The notes: a model not told the origin generated them from the letters alone. 64,000 bases of DNA from Couchioplanes azureus (GCF_014648355.1 NZ_BMQY01000003.1:120186-184185); one strand, 5' to 3'; shown: positions 17,592-25,418, counted from the stretch's first letter. Numbers and translations: made by a program.

Positions 17592-18262
17592 CAACCACAC
17601 GGGGAGTCCTCTTCGACGTCGACGGCACGCTGGTGGACACCACGTACCTGCACGCGGTGGCGTGGTGGGAGGCGTTGCGCCAGCATGACCGGGACGTGCC
17701 CATGGCCAGGATCCACCGGGCGATCGGGATGGGCTCCGACAAGATCCTCGATCATCTGCTCGGCACCGATCGCGACACCGGCGCCGACGACCGGCTGTCG
17801 GCCGCCCACGACGTGCTCTACGGCGCGTGGTGGGAGCGGTTGCGCCCGCTGCCCGGCGCGGCCGATCTGCTGCGCGCCTGCGCGGGCCGGGGCCTCGCGG
17901 TGGTGCTGGCGTCCTCGTCGAAGGGTCCCGAGCTGGCGAAGCTGCGCCGGGTCGTCGACGCGGACGACGTGATCACGGCGGCCACGTCGTCGGCGGACGC
18001 CGAGGAGAGCAAGCCGGCGCCGGACATCCTCGAGGCCGCCCTCGACCAGTCCGGGGTCGACGCGCGGCAGTGCGTCTTCGTGGGCGACTCGGTCTGGGAC
18101 GTCAAGGCGGCGGCGAAGCTCGACATTCCGTGCATCGGGCTGACCTGTGGCGGCACCGGCGCCGACGAGCTGAGCCAGGCGGGCGCCGTCGAGACGTACG
18201 AGGACCCCGCCGGCCTGCTCGCCGCGCTGGACCGCTCGGCGATCAAGAAGCTGTCCGGCTGA
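17588..18262 (+). CDS. HAD-family hydrolase (phosphatase, beta-PGM/phosphoglycolate type)
   Basis: The 224-residue HAD hydrolase shows motif I DVDGTLVDTTYLH (nucleophile Asp at about residue 10), motif II in VLASSSKGP, motif III Lys in ESKPAPDI and motif IV VGDSVWDVKAA. The small helical cap between motifs I and II places it with phosphoglycolate phosphatase/beta-phosphoglucomutase-like subfamily I enzymes. Its ATG overlaps the preceding regulator stop as ATGA, so the two are co-translated. The substrate is unknown. The stop abuts the stop of the convergent SDR gene in a shared TGATCA. Confidence 0.88.
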   Translation: MTTTRGVLFDVDGTLVDTTYLHAVAWWEALRQHDRDVPMARIHRAIGMGSDKILDHLLGTDRDTGADDRLSAAHDVLYGAWWERLRPLPGAADLLRACAGRGLAVVLASSSKGPELAKLRRVVDADDVITAATSSADAEESKPAPDILEAALDQSGVDARQCVFVGDSVWDVKAAAKLDIPCIGLTCGGTGADELSQAGAVETYEDPAGLLAALDRSAIKKLSG

Positions 18263-19072
18263 TCAGGGCCGGCGCCAGTCGTCGTCCGCCAGATGGGAGC
18301 CGGCCTGCGGACCCATGAGCAGCATCCCACCGTCGACGGGCCAGGTGGCACCGGTGACATAGGACGCTCCCGCGCCCGCGAGGAACGCGACCACCGCGGC
18401 CACCTCCCGGGCGTCGCCCGGCCGCCCCAGCGGCACGCCGGGCCGCCGCCGGGTGTGCGGATCGACGTCCTCCTGGCCGGTCATCGCCGTGGCGATCTCC
18501 CCCGGCGCCACCGCGTTGACCGTGATGCCGTGCTCGGAGAGCTCCTGCGCCAGCACCTTGGTCAGCAGTCCCAGGCCGCCCTTCGCCGCGCAGTAGGCTC
18601 CCGCGCCGACCCGGGGTGCCGTCTCGTGCACGCTGGTGATGTTGATGATCCGCCCGCCGCGGCGGGCCTCGACCATCCGGCGGGCCGCGCGCTGCGAGCA
18701 CAGGAAGGGCCCGTCGAGGTCGACGGCGAGCACCTGGCGCCACTGCTCCCACCGTGTGTCGAGCAGGGGCGTGGCGGTGCCCGTACCCGCGCAGTTGACC
18801 AGCACGCCGATGCCGCCGAGCGCGTCGGCGAGATCGTCCACGACGGCGGCCGCGTCCGGCAGCCGGGTGAGGTCCAGCGACCGGATCTCGGCACGCCGGC
18901 CGGCCTTGCGCACCTCGTCGGCGGTGCGCTGGGCGTGGGCGGTGTCGCGGTGGCGGGTGATGCCGACGTCGTACCCGTCCTCGGCGAGCGCGACGGCGAT
19001 CGCCCGGCCGATGCCCGACTCCGAGCCGGTGACGACGGCGACCCGGGGATGGCAGGCGCCTTGCACGGTCAT
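18263..19072 (-). CDS. SDR-family oxidoreductase
   Basis: The 269-residue classical short-chain dehydrogenase has cofactor motif TGSESGIGRAIA, VNCAGTG (NxxAG), catalytic Ser in INITSVHET, YCAAKGG (YxxxK) and the late PGEIATAM and TGATWPVDGGM stretches, as in glucose 1-dehydrogenase and 3-oxoacyl-ACP reductase relatives. It should reduce a carbonyl or oxidise an alcohol with NAD(P)(H); the substrate is unknown. ATG 19072 is used; the neighbouring antiporter starts divergently 83 bases away. Confidence 0.88.
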   Translation of the reverse strand: MTVQGACHPRVAVVTGSESGIGRAIAVALAEDGYDVGITRHRDTAHAQRTADEVRKAGRRAEIRSLDLTRLPDAAAVVDDLADALGGIGVLVNCAGTGTATPLLDTRWEQWRQVLAVDLDGPFLCSQRAARRMVEARRGGRIINITSVHETAPRVGAGAYCAAKGGLGLLTKVLAQELSEHGITVNAVAPGEIATAMTGQEDVDPHTRRRPGVPLGRPGDAREVAAVVAFLAGAGASYVTGATWPVDGGMLLMGPQAGSHLADDDWRRP

Positions 19073-19154
19073 GCGGTGCGGCTTACCCGGCTCCGCGCCC
19101 GGCAACCGCGCCACGCGCGGCATGTTTTGCCGCCCCGGCGGGCAGTCTCGGCCC

Positions 19155-20423
19155 GTGCAGATCCCCGATGTCCTCTTCGCCGTCTTCGGTGTGGGCGCCC
19201 TCCTGGCGGGCATCCTGCCGCGGGTCCTCGAACGCCGCCCGATCTCCATGCCGATCGTCTTCCTGGCGCTGGGCATGGTGCTCTTCGCCGTACCCCTGGG
19301 TCTTCCGGAGGCCGATCCGCTCGCCCACCCGCAGCTGACGCAGCACCTGACCGAGATCTGTGTGATCGTCGCCCTGATGGGCGCCGGGCTGAAGATCGAC
19401 CGGCCGCTCAGCGGGCGGCGGTGGGCCTCGACCTGGCGGCTGCTGGCCGTCGCCATGCCGGTCACGATCGCGGCCGTGGCGCTGCTCGGCTGGTGGTGGG
19501 CCGCGCTGGCGCCGGCGGCGGCCCTGCTGCTGGGCGCGTCCCTCGCGCCCACCGACCCGGTCCTGGCCTCGGACGTGCAGGTGGGCGAGCCGACCGACGA
19601 GGAGGACTCCGAGGACGAGGTCCGCTTCGCGCTGACCTCGGAGGCCGGGCTCAACGACGGGCTGGCCTTCCCCTTCGTGTACGCGGCGATCGCGATGGTC
19701 ACGGCCGCGGCGACGCACGAGAGCTGGTGGCGGGAGTGGTTGCTCGTCGACGTCCTCTACAAGGTCGTCGTCGGGGTCGGCGGCGGCTGGCTCGTCGGCA
19801 AGCTGCTCGGCAGGCTGTTCTTCCGCGCCCGCAACCGCAAGCTGCGCCTGGCGCACCATTCCGAGGGCTTTCTCGCCCTGGCCGCGACCTTCCTGGCGTA
19901 CGGGCTGGTCGAGGTCGCCGGGGGCTACGGCTTCCTGGCGGTGTTCGTCGCGGCGCGCGGGATCCGGGCGGCGCAACGCTCGCACGAGTATCACCAGGTG
20001 CTGCACGACTTCGCCGAGCAGATCGAGCGGCTGCTGACGGTCCTGCTGCTCCTGCTGCTCGGCGGGGCCGTGGTCGGCGGCCTGCTGGCGCCGCTGACCT
20101 GGCCGGCCGCGCTGGTGGGACTGACGCTGATCTTCGTGGTCCGGCCCCTGACCGGGGTCCTGTCGCTGCGCGGCGCGCCCGGCCATGCCGCCGAGCACTG
20201 GGTGATCGGCACCTTCGGCATCCGCGGAATCGGTACGTTCTACTACCTGGCGTACGCCATGAGCCACGCCACGTTCCCGAAGGTGGATGTCGTATGGGCG
20301 ACAGCGGCCTTCGTCGTTCTGGTGAGCGTGGTGTTGCACGGCGTCGCGGCGACGCCCGTGATGCGGCTTCTGGACCGATACAACGAGCGGTCACGTACCC
20401 CGGAAGAGCGACACGCTCAGTAA
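19155..20423 (+). CDS. Cation:proton antiporter (CPA1, Na+/H+ exchanger family)
   Basis: The 422-residue protein has about 12 hydrophobic helices and the exchanger signature GASLAPTDPVLASDVQVG (helix with TDP), followed by the conserved acid in LTSEAGLNDGLAFPFVY, where the Glu and the Asn-Asp pair carry protons and cations. A late FGIRGIGTFYYLAYAM matches the family. It should exchange Na+ or K+ for H+ across the plasma membrane. It lacks a long cytoplasmic regulatory tail. GTG 19155 is chosen because it begins just before the first hydrophobic helix. Confidence 0.9.
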   Translation: MQIPDVLFAVFGVGALLAGILPRVLERRPISMPIVFLALGMVLFAVPLGLPEADPLAHPQLTQHLTEICVIVALMGAGLKIDRPLSGRRWASTWRLLAVAMPVTIAAVALLGWWWAALAPAAALLLGASLAPTDPVLASDVQVGEPTDEEDSEDEVRFALTSEAGLNDGLAFPFVYAAIAMVTAAATHESWWREWLLVDVLYKVVVGVGGGWLVGKLLGRLFFRARNRKLRLAHHSEGFLALAATFLAYGLVEVAGGYGFLAVFVAARGIRAAQRSHEYHQVLHDFAEQIERLLTVLLLLLLGGAVVGGLLAPLTWPAALVGLTLIFVVRPLTGVLSLRGAPGHAAEHWVIGTFGIRGIGTFYYLAYAMSHATFPKVDVVWATAAFVVLVSVVLHGVAATPVMRLLDRYNERSRTPEERHAQ

Positions 20424-20573
20424 CCGACGCAACTCTGAGTAATCGCAGCCTCGCAAAATCACGGTTTAATAAGGACATTGAACCCCTGGCTAGTGGCAGA
20501 GCGTATTCATGGCTGTAAAGTGAGGCACCTCCCCAGCAGGTGATCCACGATGGAGCGACGAAAGGTGCGGCCG

Positions 20574-21356
20574 ATGCGTATACGGGGCTTTGCGCCGGGG
20601 ACACCCTGCTGGGTCGAGCTGGCGAGTGCGGATCCCGACCGGGCGGCGGACTTCTACACCCGCCTCTTCGGCTGGGAGACGGACGGCGACCGGTTCACGC
20701 TCCAGGGCCGCGCCGTCGCCGGGCTCACCCGCGTGCGCGCCGACCGGCCGATGGGCTGGATGACGTACCTCACCGAGCACAACCTCGAGTCCTCCATCAT
20801 GCGGGTGCGCGAGGCGGGCGGCTCGCTGGTCAGCGAGCCCACGGACGCGGCCGGCGGCCGCAGCGCCGTCATCGCCGACCCCGCCGGCGCGCGGCTGGGC
20901 ATCTGGGAGCCGCGCGGCTTCACCGGGGCCCAGCTCGGGGGCGAGCCGAGCACCATGACCTTCCCGGAGCTGCTCACCGACGACGCCGTGGCCGCGGCCA
21001 ACTTCTACGGCCAGGCGTTCGGCTGGCTGCTGCGCGACGAGTACGGCAGCGACGGCACCCGGGGCGAATGGATCACCACCGCCCACGACGCGATGGCCGG
21101 CCTCGCCCCGAGCCGCGGCGGTAGCTGGTGGCGGGCCGCCTTCCAGGTGGCCGACTGCGTCGAGACGCTGGAGGACGCCCGGGCCTACGGCGCGACGGTC
21201 GTCTCCGGCGCCACCGCGATGGGCTTCGGCACGTACGCCGAGCTGCTCGACCCCGCCGGCGTGCCGTTCTCCATCGCGGCACCGGCGGCGATCCCGATCG
21301 AACTGACCATGTCCTACACGCCCCACTCGGGCATGGAGCTGACCTTCGGCGGGTAG
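20574..21356 (+). CDS. Two-domain VOC (glyoxalase/bleomycin-resistance fold) protein
   Basis: The product of about 260 residues contains two vicinal-oxygen-chelate modules. The first is PGTPCWVELASADPDRAADFYTRLFGWE to about residue 120; the second starts at FPELLTDDAVAAANFYGQAFGWLLRDE. This matches the CFP30B/27-kDa-antigen-like group seen across actinobacteria, whose function is unknown. ATG 20574 is preferred because GAAAGGTG lies about eight bases upstream and the conserved domain begins a few residues later; ATG 20550 is an in-frame alternative. The 150-base leader upstream is AT-rich for this genome and may hold the promoter. Confidence 0.85.
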   Translation: MRIRGFAPGTPCWVELASADPDRAADFYTRLFGWETDGDRFTLQGRAVAGLTRVRADRPMGWMTYLTEHNLESSIMRVREAGGSLVSEPTDAAGGRSAVIADPAGARLGIWEPRGFTGAQLGGEPSTMTFPELLTDDAVAAANFYGQAFGWLLRDEYGSDGTRGEWITTAHDAMAGLAPSRGGSWWRAAFQVADCVETLEDARAYGATVVSGATAMGFGTYAELLDPAGVPFSIAAPAAIPIELTMSYTPHSGMELTFGG

Positions 21357-21394
21357 TGGTACGCCTGTTCGAATCACATCGAGGAGGCGGCGTC

Positions 21395-21604
21395 ATGGCG
21401 GCGACAGACCCTGAACCGGCATCGAACACGATCAAGGATCCGGCCGACTGGACCACCGGCGACGAGCCGGCCACCGGGGCGCAGCAGTCGTATCTGCACA
21501 CGCTGGCGTCGGAGGCCCACGAAGAGGTGCCCGAGGACCTGACCAAGGCGGAGGCGTCCCAGCGCATCGACGAGCTCCAGGAGAAGACCGGCCGCGGCCG
21601 GTAG
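21395..21604 (+). CDS. DUF3072 family small protein
   Basis: The 69-residue protein (NTIKDPADWTTGDEPATGAQQSYLHTLASEAHEEVPEDLTKAEASQRIDELQ) matches DUF3072, a short acidic domain with the recurrent element TGAQxxYLxTL and a C-terminal SQRIDELQ helix. Similar segments occur in proteins with SAP/Rho-N-like or plasmid-related helical motifs; the function is unknown. A GAGGAGG ribosome binding site is seven bases upstream of the ATG. A strong terminator follows. Confidence 0.82.
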   Translation: MAATDPEPASNTIKDPADWTTGDEPATGAQQSYLHTLASEAHEEVPEDLTKAEASQRIDELQEKTGRGR

Positions 21605-21619
21605 CGGCATCCCGTCGAC

Positions 21620-21650
21620 AAAGGGCCGGCCGGTCGGGCCGGCCCTTTCT
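21620..21650 (+). terminator. Strong intrinsic terminator after the DUF3072 gene
   Basis: A perfect 12-bp stem (AAAGGGCCGGCC at 21620-21631 with GGCCGGCCCTTT at 21637-21648) with a GGTCG loop, then CTTG. It isolates the DUF3072 gene from the operator-controlled HTH/Clp-N operon that begins 60 bases on. Confidence 0.85.
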
Positions 21651-21661
21651 TGCGCCCACCC

Positions 21662-21708
21662 TGTCAACCCGGGTTGACACAGGGCGCCTGTCAACGTAGG
21701 TTGACAGG
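21662..21708 (+). promoter_or_regulatory. Two palindromic operators overlapping a promoter (leaderless)
   Basis: Palindrome 1, TGTCAACCCGGGTTGACA at 21662-21679, is perfect over 18 bases. Palindrome 2 at 21687-21708 has 9-base arms CCTGTCAAC and GTTGACAGG around GTAG. Their centres are 27 bases apart. The right half of palindrome 1 contains TTGACA (21674-21679), a perfect -35 box; 17 bases later TAGGTT (21697-21702) inside palindrome 2 fits an actinobacterial -10. Transcription would begin at or next to the ATG at 21710, giving a leaderless mRNA. A repressor bound here would cover both promoter boxes. The likely binder is the HTH protein encoded immediately downstream; that is inference. Confidence 0.8.
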
Positions 21709-21709
21709 C

Positions 21710-21946
21710 ATGACCGAAGCGACCGATCTCGCCGCCGCCGCCGGCAGCGCCGACCCCCGGGTCGGGCTGCGCGCGGTGGTGGCGCTGCGCCGCCTGCTCG
21801 AGGGGCTCGAGCAGCTGCAGGTGGCCAACGCGCGCCGGAAGGGCTGGTCCTGGCAGGAAATCGCGGACGCCCTCGAGGTGACCCGCCAGGGCGTGCACAA
21901 GAAGCACGCGAACCGCGTGCCGATCCAGGATCTCCGGGAGGACTGA
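21710..21946 (+). CDS. Small HTH DNA-binding protein (probable autoregulator)
   Basis: The 78-residue protein ends in a helix-turn-helix, KGWSWQEIADALEVTRQGVHKKH (about residues 47-69), preceded by an amphipathic helix rich in Leu (LRRLLEGLEQLQVANARR) that may dimerise. This is the small HTH family found beside Clp N-domain proteins in actinobacteria. The ATG at 21710 stands one base after the second palindromic operator, so autorepression is likely. An upstream TTG start is unlikely because it would run through the terminator and operators. The Clp-N gene begins one base after its stop, so they form an operon. Confidence 0.82.
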   Translation: MTEATDLAAAAGSADPRVGLRAVVALRRLLEGLEQLQVANARRKGWSWQEIADALEVTRQGVHKKHANRVPIQDLRED

Positions 21947-21947
21947 G

Positions 21948-22553
21948 ATGTTCGAACGATTCACCCGCGCCGCCCGGGAGGCGGTCGTCCGCGCCCAGGC
22001 CGCGGCCCGCGAGCTGGGCCAGGCCCCGGTCGGCACCGAGCACGTGCTGCTCGCGCTGCTGGCCGAGCCCGCCGGGCCGATCGCCTCGGCGCCCGCGCTG
22101 CGGGACCGGCAGGTCGACGCCGGCTACGCCCGCGCCGAGATCGTCCGCCGGGCCGGCCGGGACACCGGCACGACCGCGACGGACACCGACGCCGCCGACC
22201 GCGAGGCCCTGCGGGCGATCGGCATCGACCTGGACGCGGTCCGCCGGGCCATCGAGGAGAACTTCGGGCCGGGCGCGCTGCACCTGCCGCGCGATCCGGC
22301 CCCGAGGCGCAAGGGCCTGTTCCGGCGGGGCAACGGCCACATCCCGTTCTCCCGGCGGGCGAAGAAGGTGCTGGAGCTGTCCCTGCGCGAGGCGATCCGC
22401 CTGAAGCACAACTTCATCGCGCCCGAGCACATCATGCTCGGCATCCTCCGGGAGGGGCAGGGACGGGGCTCGCAGATCCTGGCGGACCGCGGCGTCGACG
22501 TCGACGGGCTCCGCGCGGACCTGACCCGCTCCCTACACGCCGACGCCGCGTGA
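21948..22553 (+). CDS. Clp N-terminal (ClpA/ClpC R-domain) protein without ATPase
   Basis: The 201-residue protein carries two Clp repeat (R) segments. The first is FERFTRAAREAVVRAQAAARELGQAPVGTEHVLLALL (residues 2-40); the second is PFSRRAKKVLELSLREAIRLKHNFIAPEHIMLGILREGQGRG (about 133-175), with a linker rich in Arg/Gly (RRKGLFRRGNG). It lacks Walker motifs, so it is not a chaperone ATPase. It could bind Clp substrates or adaptors, or compete with the ClpC N-domain. It is coupled to the HTH regulator gene and shares its operator-controlled promoter. The domain call is firm; the role is unknown. Confidence 0.88.
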   Translation: MFERFTRAAREAVVRAQAAARELGQAPVGTEHVLLALLAEPAGPIASAPALRDRQVDAGYARAEIVRRAGRDTGTTATDTDAADREALRAIGIDLDAVRRAIEENFGPGALHLPRDPAPRRKGLFRRGNGHIPFSRRAKKVLELSLREAIRLKHNFIAPEHIMLGILREGQGRGSQILADRGVDVDGLRADLTRSLHADAA

Positions 22554-22603
22554 CTTCTCCGTCACAGGCCTAGGTCGCGGGGCGAACGGGTATCGGGGGC
22601 GGC

Positions 22604-23026
22604 ATGACGTACCGGGTCGAGTACAACGGCGAGGACCTCGAGCTCGCCACCCTGGATGCCGCCCTCGACAACGCCAAGCACGCGATCGCCGCCGACGTCG
22701 GCCCGGTCAGCGGCTGGGCCGTCGAGCACGACGAGACGATCAACGACTGGTTCGTCCAGGGCGTCCGCGACGGCCGGGCGATCGGGGCGACCGCCGTGGT
22801 CACCGGCCCGGAGCCGACCATGACGACGGAGGCACTACCCCGCCACGCACCCGCATCCGGCGACACCGAGGCCCGCTGTATGAGCTTCACCGGCGCGACC
22901 CCGGCCGAGACCCTGGGCATGGCGGCCACCTGGCTGGCCGGCCGCCCCGAGATCCTCGACGTCGACGACCTCGGCTGGCACCCGGGCCGCACCGGATACG
23001 AGGTGCGCGTCTACTACCGCGCCTGA
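22604..23026 (+). CDS. Hypothetical protein, 140 aa
   Basis: The acidic soluble protein begins MTYRVEYNGEDLELATLDAALDNAKHAI and ends GWHPGRTGYEVRVYYRA. The N-terminal strand-helix pattern and the late YEVRVYYR strand suggest a compact alpha/beta fold. No family, catalytic motif or membrane segment is recognised. It starts 50 bases after the Clp-N gene on the same strand, so it may be read from the same transcript. Confidence 0.65.
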   Translation: MTYRVEYNGEDLELATLDAALDNAKHAIAADVGPVSGWAVEHDETINDWFVQGVRDGRAIGATAVVTGPEPTMTTEALPRHAPASGDTEARCMSFTGATPAETLGMAATWLAGRPEILDVDDLGWHPGRTGYEVRVYYRA

Positions 23027-23118
23027 CCCCCGCGGTGCAGACGCCGGCCTGCCGCGCCGCTGGGCGGGGCGCCGGCCGGCCCCGCGATTCTGTCGGTGGT
23101 CGCCGATACCCTCCCGGC

Positions 23119-23904
23119 ATGGCTGTGGACATCGGCGAGATGCTGGACCGGCTGCTGGTCGAGGACGCGCGATACGTCGACGACACCCATGACTACCGCC
23201 TGACCATGGTGCCGCTCGGCGAGGTGACCCTGCCCAGCGGCCGCGTGGTCGCGTGCGATCCCCTGGTGCATCCGGGCGAAACGCCGCCGTTCACCGTCAC
23301 CGTCCCGCCCGGGCGCTATCCCCTGCGGGCCTGGGTGGCCGTGGTGCACCCGGCCGCCGGCGACCGGCCGGGCGGCCGCCGCCTCGCCGACCAGCGTGTC
23401 CTCGCCTCCGGTCCGCCGCCGGGCGGACCACTCACCCGTGACCGGGCGTCGCCCGCCCGCGACCACGCGGCGTCCACCCGCGACCGGGCGACGCCCGGCC
23501 GGGACCGGCCGGAGTCGGACCGGCGGACGGCCGCGCTGCAGCTCGTCATCCGCGAGGAACCGGTGGTCGCCTGGGAACCTGCCGTCGTGCCCGGCGCGGA
23601 TCCCGGCCTTCTCGACGAGGACGGCTTCTGGGCTTACCCGGTCGATTCGGGCGTCGGCACGCTCGCCGACGAGTGCGCCCTGGCCGCGCTGGAGACCTGG
23701 GCCTATGCCCGCGTCGAGCGGGTCTTCCTTCCCGAGCCGCCCCCGCCGGCGCCGGGCGCGCTCCGCGCGATCGCCGACCCGGCGACCGGGGCCGACGTGG
23801 TGGCGGTCAGCACCGGCTGGGGCGAGGACGCGTATGCCACGTTCGTCGGCCGGACGGCGAGCGGAGAGGTCGCTTCCTTCGTCACCGACTTCCGGGTGGT
23901 CTGA
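23119..23904 (+). CDS. DUF4241 family protein with Arg/Asp-rich insert
   Basis: The 261-residue protein matches DUF4241: GEVTLPSGRVVACDPLV near the N-terminus, TVTVPPGRYPLRAWVA, then DGFWAYPVDSGVGTLADECAL and GWGEDAYATFVGRTASGEVASFVTDF at the end. The function of this domain is unknown; some DUF4241 proteins are immunity or effector-associated. Between about residues 108 and 145 lies a low-complexity stretch with repeated RDR/RDH elements (TRDRASP, ARDHAAST, RDRATPG), which looks like a recent insertion or repeat expansion in a loop. ATG 23119. Confidence 0.78.
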   Translation: MAVDIGEMLDRLLVEDARYVDDTHDYRLTMVPLGEVTLPSGRVVACDPLVHPGETPPFTVTVPPGRYPLRAWVAVVHPAAGDRPGGRRLADQRVLASGPPPGGPLTRDRASPARDHAASTRDRATPGRDRPESDRRTAALQLVIREEPVVAWEPAVVPGADPGLLDEDGFWAYPVDSGVGTLADECALAALETWAYARVERVFLPEPPPPAPGALRAIADPATGADVVAVSTGWGEDAYATFVGRTASGEVASFVTDFRVV

Positions 23905-23921
23905 GCCCGGTGATGAGCGGG

Positions 23922-23957
23922 CCCGGCCCGGCCGGTCGCACCGGAGTGCGGGCCGGG
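23922..23957. terminator. Bidirectional hairpin between convergent genes
   Basis: CCCGGCCCG (23922-23930) pairs with CGGGCCGGG (23949-23957). The 18-base loop itself contains the small hairpin CCGGT-CGC-ACCGG. It sits exactly in the 53-base gap between the DUF4241 gene and the convergent membrane protein gene, so it can end transcription from both sides. Confidence 0.6.
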
Positions 23958-25226
23958 TCAGTTGGGGAAGGTGCTCGGGTCGACGTCGCTGGTCGAGGCG
24001 TTGCCGCCGACGACCGGGGTCAGGGTGATCGTCCAGACGGACGTGGAGGAGGACGTCGTCGTGAACGTGAAGGTGTCGTCGAACTTGCTGTACGCGCAGT
24101 CGCGGGTGAAGCCCTTCCTGCCGGCGTCCCAGTCCTCGCCCGACGCCGTGTAGATGCGGTACGTGCCGTCCTGGATGCCCTTCACCGTGTAGGTGCCGCC
24201 GCCCCGCACGTACACGGTGAAGACGGGCCTGGGTTTCCTGCCCTTGCCGGGGACCAGCGAGATCGTCGTGTCGGACGCACCGTTCTTGATCTTCAGGTGG
24301 CCGAGGCCGCCGGTGCGGGACTGCTTGACGAAGGTGCCGTTCCCCAGCCGGCGGTTCTGTTCCTTGGGGGGCGCCGGCAGGAACGTGCCGAACTTGTAGG
24401 TGGCATCCGCCGCCGCGAGTTTCCGGGCGTTGTCGCGCAGACCGCCGGCCCAGCCGGACCGCAGCACCGCCGCGTACGGCGAGGCGGCGGGGCATTCCCG
24501 CTTCGCGGCCGCGGTGTCCTCGACCATGTCGCCGAGGCTGTCCAGCTGATGGGTGAGCTGGGCGTGCACGGCCTCCGCACCCGCCGGGGGCTCGGTGTTG
24601 CGCAGCTTGCCCGCCTCGGCGCGGATCACGGTCGCGGCCGCCGGGGCCGCCTTCGCGAACGCCACGGGGTCGCCGGTGTCCAGCTTCGCGAACGGCGCCT
24701 TGATGGCGCCGTCGGAAGCGGCGAGGAGCTGGGCGTACTGCTGAGGGGTCACCGGGCCGGCCGCGGCCGGCGTGGTGGCCTTTCCGAGGCCGCTGCGCTT
24801 GCCCGCCGCCGGCGTGCCGTCGCCGGATCCCGTGAAGGCGCGGAAGGCGCCACAGCAGCCGAGCAGGAGCACGACCGCCAGCGAGAAGCCGATGATCTGG
24901 TTGCGCCGGCCGGTGCGGGGTCCGGCAGTCGGCGGACCGGCGAACGCGGCCGGACCCGGGCCCGGCGGATAGCCGCCGGGCGGGGCGTATCCGGGTGGCG
25001 GATGGCCGCCGGGCGGCGGCGCGAAGGGCGAGGGCACCCGGATCGTCACCGCGACCGTGCCGGCCGGGGCCGGCACCCACACCACCGCGCCGTCCACCGT
25101 GCCCGGCGGAATCGTCACCGTCAGAGGCCCGTGCGCCGGCGTCCAGACGACCTTCGTCGCGCCGGTCGCCGCCTCGGCCGGTAGAACCTCGATCAATGCG
25201 GTGCTGAAAGCCGCCTCCCCCGTCAT
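23958..25226 (-). CDS. Membrane protein with DnaJ C-domain-like N-terminus and extracytoplasmic domain
   Basis: The 422-residue protein has three parts. Residues 9-65 (ALIEVLPAEAATGATKVVW, LTVTIPPGTVDGAVVWVP, VAVTIRVP) resemble the beta-sandwich of the DnaJ/Hsp40 C-terminal domain. A Pro/Gly-rich stretch (about 66-105) follows, then one membrane helix (QIIGFSLAVVLLLGCCGAF, about 112-130). About 290 residues are then predicted outside the cell, ending in a Thr/Ser-rich beta domain (DTFTFTTTSSSTSVWTITLTP) with paired Cys. No J-domain is present. The function is unknown. A 38-residue membrane protein lies just upstream on the same strand. Confidence 0.72.
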   Translation of the reverse strand: MTGEAAFSTALIEVLPAEAATGATKVVWTPAHGPLTVTIPPGTVDGAVVWVPAPAGTVAVTIRVPSPFAPPPGGHPPPGYAPPGGYPPGPGPAAFAGPPTAGPRTGRRNQIIGFSLAVVLLLGCCGAFRAFTGSGDGTPAAGKRSGLGKATTPAAAGPVTPQQYAQLLAASDGAIKAPFAKLDTGDPVAFAKAAPAAATVIRAEAGKLRNTEPPAGAEAVHAQLTHQLDSLGDMVEDTAAAKRECPAASPYAAVLRSGWAGGLRDNARKLAAADATYKFGTFLPAPPKEQNRRLGNGTFVKQSRTGGLGHLKIKNGASDTTISLVPGKGRKPRPVFTVYVRGGGTYTVKGIQDGTYRIYTASGEDWDAGRKGFTRDCAYSKFDDTFTFTTTSSSTSVWTITLTPVVGGNASTSDVDPSTFPN

Positions 25227-25301
25227 GCCGAGGAGTATGGAGGAAAGCGCGGCCCCGGCGCTGCCCGCTTTCCGTCACGAAAAGGACACCGGTACGCGTC
25301 G

Positions 25302-25418
25302 TCAGGAGATCATGAACATGGCGCCCACGCCCAGCACCACCATGAGCAGGAGAGCGATGAGCAGACCTCGCTCGGAGGCGGCGGTGGCGTCGGTCGGGGT
25401 CAGCGGCTGGCTACTCAT
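25302..25418 (-). CDS. Small single-pass membrane protein, 38 aa
   Basis: The 38-residue frame (MSSQPLTPTDATAASERG, then a hydrophobic helix LLIALLLMVVLGVGAMFMIS) is a clear C-terminal membrane anchor with a polar head. AAGGA lies about ten bases upstream of the ATG. It is 75 bases upstream of the DnaJ-C-like membrane protein and on the same strand, so they may share a transcript. No family is recognised. Confidence 0.5.
   Translation of the reverse strand: MSSQPLTPTDATAASERGLLIALLLMVVLGVGAMFMIS

Noticed and set aside
20424..20573. Small RNA or riboswitch in the AT-rich leader before the VOC gene
   Set aside because: I could not find a stable fold or known riboswitch core. The region is more simply a promoter and leader.
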